A program made the translations under genes and the position numbers. A stretch of DNA of 64,000 nucleotides from Plecoglossus altivelis. Its lineage: Eukaryota; Chordata; Actinopteri; Osmeriformes; Plecoglossidae. The first letter of the stretch is position 1. The number at the start of each line of letters is the position of its first letter. Positions 12,980 to 25,833 of this stretch are shown piece after piece. The DNA is taken from contig BROE01000019.1 in NCBI GenBank assembly GCA_036571765.1, positions 10,220,374 to 10,284,373 of the forward strand, given 5' to 3'. The notes beneath the pieces were generated by a model that was not told the DNA's origin, searched no databases, and saw only the letters and a program-made list of their open reading frames with translations.

Positions 12980-13166
12980 GCTGTTGTTGTGTGTTGTTGT
13001 GTGTTGTTGTGTGTTGTGTGTTGTTGTGCGGTGTTGTGTGTTGTTGTGCGGTGTTGTGCGGTGTTGTGTGTTGTTGTGCAGTGTTGTGCGGTGTTGTGCA
13101 GTTGTGTGCGGTGTTGTGTGTTGTTGTGCGGTGTTGTGTGCGGTGTTGTTGTGTAGTGTTATGTGA
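12980..13166. repeat. TGTTGTGCGG-type repeat
   Basis: Imperfect 8-15 bp units of TGTTGTGTG and TGTTGTGCGG. Confidence 0.9.
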
Positions 13167-14330
13167 TTCTAGGGATGTGAGAGATGTCGAGAATTTTCCG
13201 AGATGTCTACAATGATGTTCTTGTCAAAGCAAACAACCAACACCTATCATATCAGCACTCTGCAGTCCGAAGCTGGCTTATGACACCACTGTCATCGTCG
13301 ACCGCGCGCTTAGTAAGCCACCGTCTCTGCGTCTGTATAACATCCCCTCTCCCCCGTCTCCCCGGGTGATCAGACAGCACAAGCTGCTGCGTTCCTGCAA
13401 GCCGTCGTGACAACGCCAAATCCCACGCCATCTGAGGGTCGTCAGAGACGTGTTAAGTAAATACAACACGGTGTATATTCACCGCCATCCTCTAAAAGAG
13501 CAGAACAGAAACGGGATGTAGCCTACCTCAGTAGGTTTGACTAGTATCACTACTTTACATTTTACTGTTCAACTTTTACTTTCTCTCCTCACATTTTATA
13601 CTTAAATATCTGTACTTGTTGAAATCTTTATTCGATGGCATGGTTGATAATATTTCTTGCCATTGCTCAGTTTTTTATTTATTTACCAACACGCACAACA
13701 TATGTAAGCGTGTGGATTTCTTCAGAAGGTTGAAAAAATACTATCGAAAAGCGTTTCGAAAGGTTTAAACCATATTTTAGAACAAGTGATTGCAAAACGT
13801 TTTGAAATCCTGAAAAGCATGAAAAATGATCAACAGAAAGGTTTGGAAAAACGTTTTTATTTTTATGGATTGTCACGGATAAGACACCAATGGTGACATG
13901 CCTGACAATAGAAACATTATTGATCACCTATGGCCATAAGAGAGTCAACGCTTAATCTTTTAAGAGTGTATTTTTCAACGTGTCAGTTCTTTAACTTGAG
14001 TGAAGGATGCGTGTACGTTTGGTATTTCTGCTGCTAAGCACCGCTCAGTAGGCCTGTAGCGTTAGTAAACCAGGCTCGTTCCTCCGTTAGCTAACGCAGC
14101 GTTCGCTAGTTGGTTGCACATCATAGGAGCTAGAAGTGAACTGACGGAGGAAACGTCTCATTACAGGCGACTTGTTAAACGGTAACATCTGCTGACCTGC
14201 CTGGCATCTCCTCTTCCATGCATGTGTCTGCATGTCTGCATGTCTGCGTGTGAGTGAGGAGGAGGGAGTCTACTGTACACGCATTAACATCCGTTTTGTC
14301 TGTATAGATTATAGTGTGTAAAGTATATGA
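13167..14330. other. unique sequence, over 1.1 kb
   Basis: No gene, RNA or transposon recognised on either strand. Confidence 0.5.
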
Positions 14331-14965
14331 ATTAGTACTGTAGCATATACTGTGTAGTATATAGTGTGTAGAGTACATGAATCAGTACTGTAGCGTATAC
14401 TGTGTAGTGTATATAAATCAGTACTGTAGCATATAGTGTGTAGTGTATAGTGTGTAGTGTATATAAATTAGTACTGTAGCGTATAGTGTGTAGTGTATAT
14501 GAATCAGTACTGTAGTGTATAGTGTGTAGTATATAGTGTATAGTGTGTAGTGTATAGTGTAGTGTATGTGAATCAGTACTGTAGTGTATAGTGTGTAGTA
14601 TATAGTGTATAGTGTGTAGTGTATAGTGTAGTGTATGTGAATCAGTACTGTAGTGTATAGTGTGTAGTATATAGTGTATAGTGTGTAGTGTGTGTAGTGT
14701 GTAGTATATAGTGTATAGTGTGTAGTGTATATAAATTAGTACTGTAGCGTATAGTGTGTAGTGTATATAAATTAGTACTGTAGCGTATAGTGTGTAGTGT
14801 ATATAAATTAGTACTGTAGCGTATAGTGTGTAGTGTATATAAATTAGTACTGTAGCGTATAGTGTGTAGTGTATATAAATTAGTACTGTAGCGTATAGTG
14901 TGTAGTGTATGTGAATCAGTACTGTAGTGTAAAGTGTGTAGTGTATATGAATCACTACTGTACCG
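14331..14965. repeat. 36-bp minisatellite
   Basis: Units GTACTGTAGCGTATAGTGTG plus TAGTGTATATAAATTA, with internal 10-bp sub-repeats (TATAGTGTG). The period is a multiple of three, so a 230-codon artefact frame runs through the minus strand. Confidence 0.95.
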
Positions 14966-15390
14966 TGTTCTTTAAGCGTTTTTGGATCCAACAAGCATGT
15001 ATGCCTTTCTCTGGTCAGAGCCAATCAATTATCCACACATCAAGACTGGTGGGCGGCTGGATTACTGCATTGTAGAGGGCACATTGCTAAAGGCAAGCCA
15101 GGAGATTTCACATTATATTCAATTAAAATCTGTAATTATAAAACAATGGTCTTGAAATGCTTCATTCTAGATGGTTGTTTGAAACCACTGAAAGCAGGAT
15201 AGAGTTGTGTAATTTAGCAAGCTGCCTCTTTGTTGTGGCGTATGTTAAGGGTCTGTCAGTAAACCCCAAACAAAACCCTTTCCTGCATTGATTGTTGGAG
15301 GTAGATAGCTGCAGTGAATTAGCGAGCGTGGAGTCTGCAGAGCAGAAAGGCACAAGAGAATTCATATTACTCTCAGGACGCCACTCAAAC
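14966..15390. other. unique sequence
   Basis: No feature recognised. Confidence 0.5.
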
Positions 15391-15945
15391 ACATATACAG
15401 GACAGAGCAACAGAAACACTTCTACAGGACAGAGCAACAGAGAAACACATCTACAGGACAGAGCAACAGAAACACTTCTACAGGACAGAGCAACAAAGAA
15501 ACATGTTTACAAGACAGAGCAACAGAAACACGTCTACAGGACAGAGCAACAGAAACACATACAGGACAGAGCAACAGAGAAACACATCTACAGGACAGAG
15601 CAACAGAGAAACACATCTACAGGACAGAGCAACAGAAACACTTCTACAGGACAGAGCAACAGAGAAACACATATACAGGACAGAGCAACAGAAACACTTC
15701 TACAGGACAGAGCAACAGAGAAACACATATACAGGACAGAGCAACAGAAACACTTCTACAGGACAGAGCAACAGAGAAACACATATACAGGACAGAGCAA
15801 CAGAAACACTTCTACAGGACAGAGCAACAGAGAAACACATATACAGGACAGAGCAACAGAAACACATACAGGACAGAGCAACAGAAACACATACAGGACA
15901 GAGCAACAGAAACACATACAGGACAGAGCAACAGAAACACACCAT
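15391..15945. repeat. 27/29-bp dimeric minisatellite
   Basis: Units CAGAAACACTTCTACAGGAC plus AGAGCAA (27 bp) alternate with CAGAGAAACACATATACAGG plus ACAGAGCAA (29 bp), forming a 56-bp dimer at 15630-15850. Confidence 0.95.
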
Positions 15946-16504
15946 CATTAATTGTTACTATGGACAGAGCAATCAGCAGAAACACATACTACAGTGGACA
16001 GAGCAACCACAGGAAACGACTCGCTCTCAGCAGAGCAACAGAACACCGAATCCCGTACAATCCAATCCAATCTCTTTATTGTCATTAGACATTGTACAAC
16101 GAAATTTAGATGCCATTCTTTGGTAGGTGCATTAAATAAATACACCGTTTTTAAATAAATAAATAAATAAGAAGGAAGCAAACTGATAAAAACTATGCAT
16201 GATGGAAAAATGTTGTAAAATAGTTTAAATAAATGATGAAGTAAAATAAGCCCAATAAACGCACCGGACCATTTCAACATACAGAAAGCCATTGCTCATA
16301 AGACAGGCTACATGTATTTGTATTCTTCATTTGTATTCTTCATCAAGTTACAATGACTCTTCATCTATCATGCAGTATTTTCCAGACTCAAAACCATTAT
16401 CAACCTCCCTCCCTCTTCAGTGAGTAAACATCTTTATTTTAGGTGATTTATATGTTATTAATAATTCATTTGTTATCTAAATGGCTGTGTCACACCTCCC
16501 AAGC
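15946..16504. other. unique sequence with a possible retroelement 3' end
   Basis: TCTTTATTGTCATTAGACAT then ACAACGAAATTTAG at 16070-16110 resembles a motif frequent at the ends of teleost interspersed repeats. AAATA run at 16155-16170. The element cannot be named. Confidence 0.3.
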
Positions 16505-17855
16505 GTGTCAGTCTCCAATGATCTACTGACGGTATCTAGAGAAAGGATCTACTGATGGGATCTACAGAGAGGATCTACTGATGGGAACTACAGAGAGGAT
16601 CTACTGATGGGATCTACAGAGAGGATCTACTGATGGGATCTACAGAGAGGATCCACTGATGGGATCTACAGAAGGGATCTACTGATGGGATCTACAGAGA
16701 GGATCTACTGATGGGATCTACAGAGAGGATCTACTGATGGGATCTACAGAGAGGATCTACTGACGGTATCTAGAGAAAGGATCTACTGATGGGATCTACA
16801 GAGAGGATCCACTGATGGGATCTACAGAAGGGATCTACTGATGGGATCTACAGAGAGGATCTACTGATGGGATCTACAGAGAGGCATCTACTGATGGGAT
16901 CTAACAGAGAGGATCTACTATGGGTAACGTTTATTCATGAGTAGAAGTCCTACTGACTCGGGATTTCCTACAAGGAGGATCTACCTGATGGGGATCTCAC
17001 CAGAGAGCTGGTATCTACCTCCGATGGGTTTGTTTTACGATCTACACCCAGAGAGGTATTACACTTGATGGCGATCCTACAAGAGAGGAGGTCTATTCTG
17101 TTGTTGGGATTCTTATCCAGTTTGTAGCCGCCATCACTGCATCCGTGGATCTACCAGAGTTGGATCTACTGATAGGGATCCTATCAGAGAGGAATGCAAC
17201 TGATGGCGTTACTCTTAACTGTAATGTTGGATCTATTCTGATCCGCGGACCATCTATAACAGAGTAGGATCTAACTGCACACGTGTACTGGTTCTTTTAG
17301 TATGAAACCTTGCTTCCCTCTCTCCGATCTATGATGGGATCTACAGGAGAGGTATCCACCTTGTATTGCGGATTTTCTAGAACGATAAGCGAGCATTACA
17401 GCATCGGGATCCTAAGAGAGAGAAATTACTGACGGTATCTACAGAGAGGATCCACTGACGGTATCTACAGAGAGGATCCACTGATGGGATCTACAGAGAG
17501 GATCCACTGATGGGATCTACAGAGAGGATCCACTGATGGGATCTACAGAGAGGATCCACTGATGGGATCTACAGAAGGGATCTACTGATGGGATCTACAG
17601 AGAGGATCTACTGATGGGATCTACAGAAAGGATCTACTGATGGGATCTACAGAAGGGATCTACTGATGGGATCTACAGAAGGGATCTACTGATGGGATCT
17701 ACAGAGAGGATCTACTGATGGGATCTACAGAAGGGATCTACTGATGGGATCTACAGAGAGGATCCACTGATGGGATCTACAGAGAGGATCCACTGATGGG
17801 ATCTACAGAGAGGATCCACTGATGGGATCTACAGAAGGGATCTGCACACCTGACA
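16505..17855. repeat. 26-bp minisatellite with a scrambled centre
   Basis: Units GGATCTACTGATGGGATCTA plus CAGAGA, with variants of CCACTG and GAAGGG type. From about 16905 to 17425 the unit is barely recognisable, with many random-looking indels, before the array resumes cleanly. Confidence 0.95.
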
Positions 17856-17939
17856 ATACAGGAACACCTGTAGGTGTGCTAGTGCTCCAGGTGTGGTAGA
17901 CTCTTCAGTCTAACACCTGAGCAAGAAGAAACCACCCAC

Positions 17940-18520
17940 GGTCTTCTCCCCCTCCTCCCATCCTCTTCTCCCCTCCTCTCCCTTTCTCCCTCCTCCTATA
18001 TCTCTCCCTTCCTTTCTACTTCCACTGGTGTCTACACCCTACCTCGGCCCTTCTTCTCTCCACTCCTCCCCCTTCTCTTCCTTTCCACTCCTCCCCCTCA
18101 CATCCTCTTCTCCCCTCCTCTCCCTTCTCCTCCCTCCACTCCTCCCCCTCACATCCTCTTCTCCCTCTCTCTCTCCTTGCTCTCACTCTCTCTCACTCCT
18201 TTCTCCGCTCACATCCCTTCTCACCCTCCCACTGCTTCTCTCCTCACTCTCCCCTTCTCTTCCTCTTCTTACTCTCTTTCTCATACATCCTCTTCTCTCT
18301 CTCACTCTTCCCTTCTCCTCCTCCACTCTCCCCTTCTCTTTCCCTTCCTCTCCCATCTCTCTCCCATCCCTCTAACTTCTCCCTTCTCCTCTCGCTTTCT
18401 CCTTCACCGGCTGCCACTCCCCCCATTCTCTCCTTCTTCTCCACTCCCTCCCCTCCCCGCCTCCTTTAGGTTTTTTTCCACCCTACCGTCCTCAATACCC
18501 TCCTCCTCCCCTTCACATTC
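17940..18520. repeat. pyrimidine-rich tract
   Basis: CTCCTCCC/TCTCTC repeat. Confidence 0.9.
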
Positions 18521-19360
18521 AGTTGAAACAGCTGTAGTCTGCTCCTACACTGACCGACACTCAATTTGTCCCCATTTTAGCGGCTTGTTCTCAATTGCGC
18601 TTTGGATTCTTCATACAATAGGCCCATTACATGGTGTCACCCGATTTAAATTAAACAGGTCTACTTTTCCCCTCGCTGTAGGCACACCTCTGTGCCTCTC
18701 TCTTTCTCTGTCTCTCACAATATCACTCCTCACATCTCTGTCTCTGTCTTTCTCTATATCTTTCATGGTAACCTTGTGAATTTGCTTTAATATTCATGGT
18801 GATTGAACCAGGGGGAATTCAACGTGTCTCTTTAATTCATGTGAGATAGTGTTCATTATTCACAGGCTGATTTAATATTCATCAGAGGATTGAGTAGCCC
18901 TAAGAATACTGGGGCTGGATCACCACACTAGGAACTTCTGAGAGATTGACTGATATCGTATCATAGCCCAGGGCCAGAAACTGTCTGTTCTCTGTCGGTC
19001 CTCACCTCTTCCTTCCTCCCTTCCTCCCATCTAACCTATTGCTCTATCTATCTCTCCATCCCACCCTGTGTCTCCTTCCACGCCTCTCAACTACATTCAC
19101 TCACGCACTCCTCTTCCCCATCCCTCGCTCCACCAACCCTTTCCATCTCTCCCCTCCTCCTCCTCTCCCCCGTTCCACTTCTGTTTCACTTCTCCCCCTC
19201 CTCACTTCCCATCACCTCTCTCCTCCTCCCTCCCCTCCTCCTCCCTCCTCTCCTCCCTCTCCCTTCCCCAGTTAGCTGGCTACACATGTTTCTTGCTCAC
19301 TAAGTTTCTTTAAAAAAACATCTGATTATACATGGAAAGGACTTTAGATAAGCACCCTCA
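18521..19360. other. unique sequence and a CT-rich patch
   Basis: Several ATTCAT elements at 18790-18885 and a CT-rich stretch at 19000-19270. No exon recognised. Confidence 0.5.
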
Positions 19361-19690
19361 CTCCTATAGAGCTGCCTCCAGTCTCCTATAGACCTGCCTG
19401 TAGTCTCCAATAGAGCTGCTTCCAGTCTCCTATAGAGCTGCCTCCAGACTCCTATAGACCTGCCTCTAATCTCCTATAGACCTGCCTCTAGTCTCCTATA
19501 GAGCTGCCTCTAGTCTCCTATAGAGCTGCCTCTAGTCTCCTATAGAGCTGCCTCTAGTCTCCTATAGAGCTGCCTCTAATCTCCTATAGAGCTGCCTCCA
19601 CTGTCCTATACCAGCGTCTTGTAGTGTTCAACAGTCCTGCCTCTATTGTCCTATAACAACGGTCTCTACTTTCCTATCGAGCCGTCTCTA
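19361..19690. repeat. 22-bp minisatellite
   Basis: About 13 units of CTCCTATAGAGCTGCCTCTA GT; the 3' end decays. Confidence 0.93.
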
Positions 19691-20390
19691 TTATAATAAT
19701 TGTTATAATATCAGTCCATACGGGAAAATTAAATCTAGAGAAAAACAAAACAAATCCGTTTTCGCTGCTTGTATCAGTAACTTTGCCGTTGCTTGCTATG
19801 TCGTTACAATTTCATTGATCAGAATGGCATTGTGTCAACCGTGCACTTCATGGATAAATTACCTTTCTGTATGGTCTGGTTCTCACACTTCAAGTATTCA
19901 GTTGTCACAATTTAACGATCCAAAGCAAACATATAGACTTAACACTTCTATTATACAAAAGCAAAATGAAAAAGGCCGACGAGGTGTCTCTCGCGATCTA
20001 GGTTGTCTGCCAGTTCTCGATCGGCTTTTTGTAACGTTAAAGGAGCGCTAGACTCGGAATTAAGACGGTATCGACGGTATCAAATCAATTGTACTTTAGC
20101 TTCCAACAACAACTAAAAAACTTACGCTAACTTTGAAAAACAAAACCAAAACGAATAAACGCTGCTTTTGTGGTTTAACTTTTTCCAACCAACTGCGTCG
20201 TTCTTCGGATGCGCCAGGTGCGTTAATTAGTGAAAGGTCTGTGCGTGCAATGGTGTTTCTTACGGTTCTTCACAATAGGCTACGTGTTTGTACGTGTGTG
20301 CGTGTACCAAATGGGTGTGTTTTGGTTCCTGTGCTCTAGCAAACAGTGCGTGGACAGCAGTGTTATCTGTGGATGGACAGCTGGCAACAC
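19691..20390. other. AT-rich unique sequence
   Basis: No gene recognised. Short frames of 60-80 codons have no family resemblance. Confidence 0.5.
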
Positions 20391-21290
20391 CTCCTCTCTC
20401 TCCTTCTCCCCTCCTCTCTCCTCCTCCCTCTACCTTGTCTCTCTCCTCCCTCTCTCTCCCCCCTCCTCCTCCCCTCCTCCCCTACCTCTCGTCTCCCTCC
20501 CCCTTCCCCTCTCCTCCTCCTCCCCCTCCTCCCTCTCTTCCTCCCCTCCCCTCTCTCCCCCCCCTCTCCTTTTCCCCCCTCTCCTCCCCTCCCTCTCTCT
20601 CCCCCTCCTCCCCTCCCTCTCTCCTCCTCTCCCTACTTCATGTTTGCCCAGATGTGAAAACAGTAAGGGGCTGCTGCTTCATGCCTCACTTCCATGCTCT
20701 ACTCTCTCTTCTCTAGTCTCTCTATTCTACTCTCTCTTCTGTTCTAGTCTCCTATTCTCTCTCTTCTCTTCTCTCTCTTCTGTAGTATCTCTATTCTACT
20801 CTCTCTTCTGTAGTATCTCTATTCTACTCTCTCATGTAGTCTCTCTTCTGTAGTATCTCTATTCTACTCTCTCTTCTACTCTCTCTTCTAGTCCTCGTCT
20901 AAGTCTGTCTTTCTTGCTATCTCTCTCTTTCCTCTCTCTCTTCTAAACTTTCTCTCTCTTCTACTATCTCTTTCTGCTTTCTCTCTCCTTCTACACTCTC
21001 TCTCTTCTACACTCTCTTCGCTCTCTCTCTCTTCTGCTTCTCTCTCTCCATTTTTGCTCCTACTTCTACCTCTCTCTTCTCTATACTCTCTCTTCTGCTC
21101 TCTCTTCTACTCTCTCTCTCTCTTCTACCCTCTCTCTCTCATTCTGTACTCTCTCTCTTCTACCTGCTCTCTCACCCCCTGCCTCCCCCCACTCCCTCCC
21201 TCCCCTCATCCCTCTCTCTCTTTCCCTCTCACCCATTCTCTCTCAATCTCCCTCCCCCCTCTCCCTATCTGCATTTCACCCTGTTTCAAT
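20391..21290. repeat. pyrimidine-rich region with TCTCTCTTCTACTC units
   Basis: Two parts: CTCC-rich at 20391-20640 and TTCTACTCTCTC/TTCTGTAGTATCTC-type at 20700-21160. Confidence 0.9.
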
Positions 21291-21430
21291 GCATCTCTAT
21301 GCATTTCTCTCTCTGCATCTCTACCTTATAATGACCACCCTGGGGAATCGTGTTAGAAAGAGGATGCAAAATCACAGGGAGAAAGGGAGACAGAATCTGA
21401 ATGCAAAACAGGCTGGCTTGTGTTGCTGTC

Positions 21431-21459
21431 ACATGTGTGCGTGTGTGTGTGTTTGTGTT

Positions 21460-21492
<33 letters not shown>

Positions 21493-21843
21493 GCTGCTGT
21501 ATGATTTGTGCAGCAGAAATAACTTGTCAACAACGGAAGGGATGCTGCAGGATAGAAATGTGGTCAGTTAATCAGATGAAAGTAGAAAATTGACGCCAGG
21601 AAACCAGGCCTGCCTGCCTGCCTGCCTGACTGTCTGCTGCCTGCCTGCTGCCTGCCTGCCTGCCTGCGCTGTCTGTCTGTCTGTCTGTCTGTCTGTTCTG
21701 TGTCTGTCTCTTTCTGTCTGCCGTGCCTGCCTGCCTGCCTGCCTGCCTGCCTGCTCTGCCTGCCTGGCTGCCTGCTGTGCTCTCTGCCTGCCTGCCTGCC
21801 CTGCTGCCTGCCTGTCTGTCTGTCTGGTCTGGTCTGTCTGCTG

Positions 21844-21880
<37 letters not shown>

Positions 21881-21895
21881 TGTCTGTCTGTGTCT
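21431..21895. repeat. TG tract and CTGC/CTGT tetranucleotide repeat
   Basis: TG at 21437-21492, then CTGC and CTGT tetranucleotides at 21606-21895. Confidence 0.93.
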
Positions 21896-22904
21896 GGTCT
21901 GGCACGGCTGTAAATGAAAAATCAAAGTCAAACGACTTCAAATGAGTCACCTATGTTCTTCAGTGGCGCTGTTCCCCCACAAGAAAAATATGTGGAGAAA
22001 TTCATCTTGTCAAGGAGTCAAGGCCCTGTCACCATGACAACATAACAGAACGTCAATGAAAACTCTGAAAGGTCTGTGTTTTATGTGGTGCCATTTGAGT
22101 TGCACTGTGGCATGAATAACAGGATTGGCTGGCTGAATACCTCAAATTAGACCTCACATCAGTCCTCCCTGAATGTGAGTGCAGCTGAGACCACCTTTCA
22201 CCCCTCCAGTGTGTCTGGCTCTCTGGCCTTCACACAGACACAGGTGTGACAGCACCACTGCTCCCATCAAATGACTGACACGCACACACAGACACACCCT
22301 CACCCTTGTTCTGTTTCTCTCTCTCTCACTCACACACACACGTAGTTTCTCAACACTGATCTCACTCTCGCACATACACGCACACACTCTGTCTCACACT
22401 CAGACTCTCACGCTTTCTGTCTCTCTCTAACTCACTCACACACACACTCACACACACACACACACACACAAAGCGTGTGTAGCCTCTTGCTTCAGTGACA
22501 TCCCCAGACAGCCTGTTCCTGAGGGGAGCAGATATTCTCTCTCAACCTGAGAAGAAATGTCAAGTCTGCATATTCTCCCGCCCTCAGAGAATCACAAACT
22601 CATTTCTTCACGCTTAACTCACTTAAACCATAAATAGGTTGAATATTCCATCTTTTTTCATTATTTTCCCTCAGAAATTGAGGGTCTGGAGGACCAGTCT
22701 GGTGTTGTGTGTGTGTGAACTCCATGCAGTCAGCTGTGGTCATCCACACACACATCCGCCTCACATGTGCAGATTAATTGGGTCAGGGGTTAGGGTCAGG
22801 GGTTAGGGCCATCGACAGGATTTATGTCTGAGAAAACCTTAACTCAGTGGAAGATAGTTAAGATATTCCTCCATTGCCTGACAGATTGAGCCAAGAGAAA
22901 GCCA
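21896..22904. other. mostly unique sequence
   Basis: CA/CT patches at 22275-22475 and three copies of GGGTTAGGGTCA-like sequence at 22780-22810. No exon. Confidence 0.5.
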
Positions 22905-23020
22905 GCATAGCTGGGGTGGAGGCTGGGACAGGCTGGGAGGAAGCTGGGGTGGAGGCTGGGACAGGCTGGGAGGAAGCTGGGGTGGAGGCTGGAACAGGTT
23001 GGGAGGAAGCTGGGGTGAAG
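22905..23020. repeat. 33-bp minisatellite
   Basis: Three copies of GAAGCTGGGGTGGAGGCTGG plus GACAGGCTGGGAG. The period allows an open frame (EAGVEAGTGWE repeats), but no flanking coding signal. Confidence 0.9.
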
Positions 23021-23059
23021 GTCAGGGTTGGGACTGGACTTCCCGCAGGGGTGGTGGGT

Positions 23060-23440
23060 GGTGAAAAAAGAGTTTCCTTCTCTCTCTGTCGCTCTCTCCT
23101 CTCTGTGTCCATATCTGCCTCCTCTTCTCCCTCTTTCTCCTTTTCTGTTTCATGCTCTCTTTCTCTTGTGTCTCCTTTTCACCTTCATCCCCTCGTCCCC
23201 TCTCTCCTCATTCCCTCTTTCCTTGTCCCCTCTCTCCTCGTTCCCTCTCTCTTCATCCCCTCTCTCCTCGTTCACTCTTTCCTTGTCCCCTCTCTCCTCG
23301 TTCCCTCTCTTCTCGTTCCCTCTCTCCTTGTTCCCTCTCTCCTCATTCCCTATCTCCTCATTCGCTCTCTCTTCGTCCCCTCTCTCTTCGTCCCCTCTCT
23401 CCTCATCCCCTCTCTCCTCGTCCCCTCTCTCCTCTGATTA
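23060..23440. repeat. CCCTCTCTCCTCGTT-type tandem repeat
   Basis: 15-bp imperfect units in pyrimidine-rich DNA. Confidence 0.9.
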
Positions 23441-23621
23441 AAACCTTGCTTTTTCTAATGTGAGGTCAGACCAGCCTGCTGGGTAATGGACTATTTAAAG
23501 CCTCTTTTGTGAAATTCCAGATTAAACTCATACTCACTGCTCACATAATTCTTTGTGACAAATCACCTCTCATGTTTGCAGGGGGTTTGGTTCAAGGATT
23601 GGAGGACTTGTCCAGCAGACT

Positions 23622-24100
23622 GCGGTCTGTTCTCCTGTAGAACCAGAACGTGACTGTCGGGAGTCTGTTCTCCTGTAGAACCAGAACGTGACTGTCGAGA
23701 GTCTGTTCTCCTGTAGAACCAGAACGTGACTGTCGGGAGTCTGTTCTCCTGTAGAACCAGACCGTGACTGTCGGGAGTCTGTTCTCCTGTAGAACCAGAA
23801 CGTGACTGTCGGGAATCTTGTTCTCCTGTAGAACCAGAACGTGACTGTCGGGAGTCTGTTCTCTTGTAGAACCAGAACGTGACTGTCGGGAGTCTTGTTC
23901 TCCTGTAGAACCAGACCGTGACTGTCGGGAGTCTGTTCTCCTATAGAACCAGAACGTGACTGTCGGGAGTCTTGTTCTCCTGTAGAACCAGAACGTGACT
24001 GTCGGGAGTCTGTTCTCCTGTAGAACCAGAACGTGACTGTCGGGAGTCTCGTTCTCCTATAGAACGGAACCTGACTGTCGGGAGTCTGGTCTCCTGTAGA
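23622..24100. repeat. 38-bp minisatellite
   Basis: About 12 copies of CTGTTCTCCTGTAGAACCAG plus AACGTGACTGTCGGGAGT, with or without an extra T. Confidence 0.95.
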
Positions 24101-24335
24101 ACTTGTAGATGATGATGATGATCTTGAACGTGCCCTGGGTTAGTGAGGATGATGATGATGATGATGAGATGATGACGACGATGATGATGATCATGAACAT
24201 GCTCTGGGTTAGTGAGGATGATGATGATGAGATGATGACGATGATGATGATGATCATGAACATGCTCTGGGTTAGTGAGGATGATGATGATGATCATGAA
24301 CATGCTCTGGGTTAGTGAGGATGATGATGAGCGTG
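24101..24335. repeat. GAT-rich minisatellite
   Basis: GATGATGAT runs alternating with CATGAACATGCTCTGGGTTA G. Confidence 0.93.
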
Positions 24336-24529
24336 CTCTATGTGCTGCTCTGTGTGGGTGTGATTGACGGAGAGCAGAAGCAGGATTATGCTAATAGCCC
24401 AGAGAAGCTGGCAGTTCCCTTTCGCAGCTGACTTCAAAGCAGCAGGACTGGAGATGGAATTATGCCTGCGTCTAATCCCACTGGAGGAGAGGGAAGGCTT
24501 CACTTTATTAATGCACAAGAATACTTAAT

Positions 24530-25235
24530 CAGAGAGAGGGGGGAAGGAGGAAGGGAGAAAGAGGGGGGAGATAGAGAGAAAAAGAAGGGGGAGATAGAGA
24601 GAGAGATGGGAGAGAGAGAGATGGGAATGGAGATAGGGAGAGAGAGATGGGAATGGAGAGAGTTAGAGGTTGAATAGGGAAAGTGAGAAAGTGAGGGAGA
24701 GAGAAGATTGAGGAGATAGTAACATGGAAAATGAGCTTCTGGAGGAGAGGTAGAGAGGGAGGGAGGGAGGGAGGAAGAGAGAGGGAGAGAGGGAGGGTGG
24801 GAGGGAGGGAAGAAGGGAGAGGAACACGTTGACAACTAGATCAAAGAGAATTGTTGTTGCAAACCTGAGACCTCCTGGTAGTCTACAACACTCAAACAGC
24901 TCATTCAAGAATGAGAAGAGCAGAGAGAGAGGGGAGAGGGAGAGGGGAGAGAGAGAGGGGAAAGAGAGGGGATAGAGAGAGAGGAAGAGAACAAGAGAGA
25001 GGGGGGGGAGAGGACAAGAGAGAGGAAGAGAGCAGGAGAGAGAGCGGGAGAGAGAGGGACAGCGAGAGAGAAAGAGAGCAGGAGAGAGAGAGCGAGGGAG
25101 AGAGAGCGGGAGAGCGAGAAAAAGGGGATAGAGAGAGGAAGAGAGCGGGAGAGAGAGGGGGAGAGAGGGAGAGAGAGAGGAAGAGAGCAGGAGAGAGAGA
25201 GGGAGAGAGTGAAAGAAAGGGAGTGAGTATACAGC
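24530..25235. repeat. GA-rich purine tracts
   Basis: GAGAGGGA/GAGATGGGAATG units at 24530-24680, more at 24740-24820 and 24910-25220. Confidence 0.92.
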
Positions 25236-25750
25236 TACAAGGAGGGGGGCAGTAACATCAATAATGTTTTTACTCTTGGTGAAGTTTATGCCTGTGGCCA
25301 CTGCTTGTGAAGTTGCATTTAATTTATGCAGGGTGTGTTATTGTATGTTATTTTATGTGGAATTGAAAAAGAAAAAATGTTTCTAGTGGAGAAGGTAAAG
25401 TAGAACTAAGAGGAAGAGAGAGCCGTCCTAGTTGAAAGGGTTTCCTTTCATGTCTCTACAAAGTTCTACGAGACATAAGGCCGATGTTACCTGTCCCATC
25501 AGATGTTTCTACTTTTGCTTGGGTTGCAGTTATGAATCCCGTGATTTCAAACACGATCCTGTTTTCCAAACATGATTTTTTTGTTTTAACGTGGTTGCGA
25601 TAATGTTGTAGTTTCTATATTTTCAAGTCAGATGATTATTCTGGTTCTCTGTTGACTCTATTATCTGCACTTGACTTGAACGTATCTACTTCCTTGTCTT
25701 TGGTCATTTTAACTTTTTCGCCCACTAAGCAATACTCAATGGGACCTACT
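25236..25750. other. unique AT-rich sequence
   Basis: No feature recognised. Confidence 0.5.
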
Positions 25751-25756
25751 TAACCC

Positions 25757-25833
25757 AGGTGCTGCCTTGGGGTCATTGTGATTCACCTTCTGAATCACAA
25801 CGGTGGGTCGCAGTGACCCGGAGGCAGCACTTA
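25757..25833. repeat. hairpin-forming inverted repeat
   Basis: GTGCTGCCTTGGGGTCA pairs with TGACCCGGAGGCAGCAC (two mismatches) and TTGTGATTCA pairs perfectly with TGAATCACAA, with a bulge of about 13 bases on one side. It could be a MITE remnant; the same GGGTCA..TGACCC theme is in the element at 26122. Confidence 0.75.

Noticed and set aside
14332..15024. 230-codon open frame of IHYTLYATVL repeats
   Set aside because: Artefact of the 36-bp repeat on the reverse strand.
15292..16126. Overlapping Gln/Arg/Thr-rich open frames (219 and 207 codons)
   Set aside because: Both arise from the 27/29-bp array in two frames and change frame whenever a unit is odd-sized.
19815..20339. Two 68-78-codon frames in unique AT-rich DNA
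   Set aside because: No similarity to a known family and no splice or promoter support.
22780..22812. Telomere-like GGGTTAGGGTCAGGGGTTAG
   Set aside because: Only about three degenerate units; too short and irregular for an interstitial telomere.
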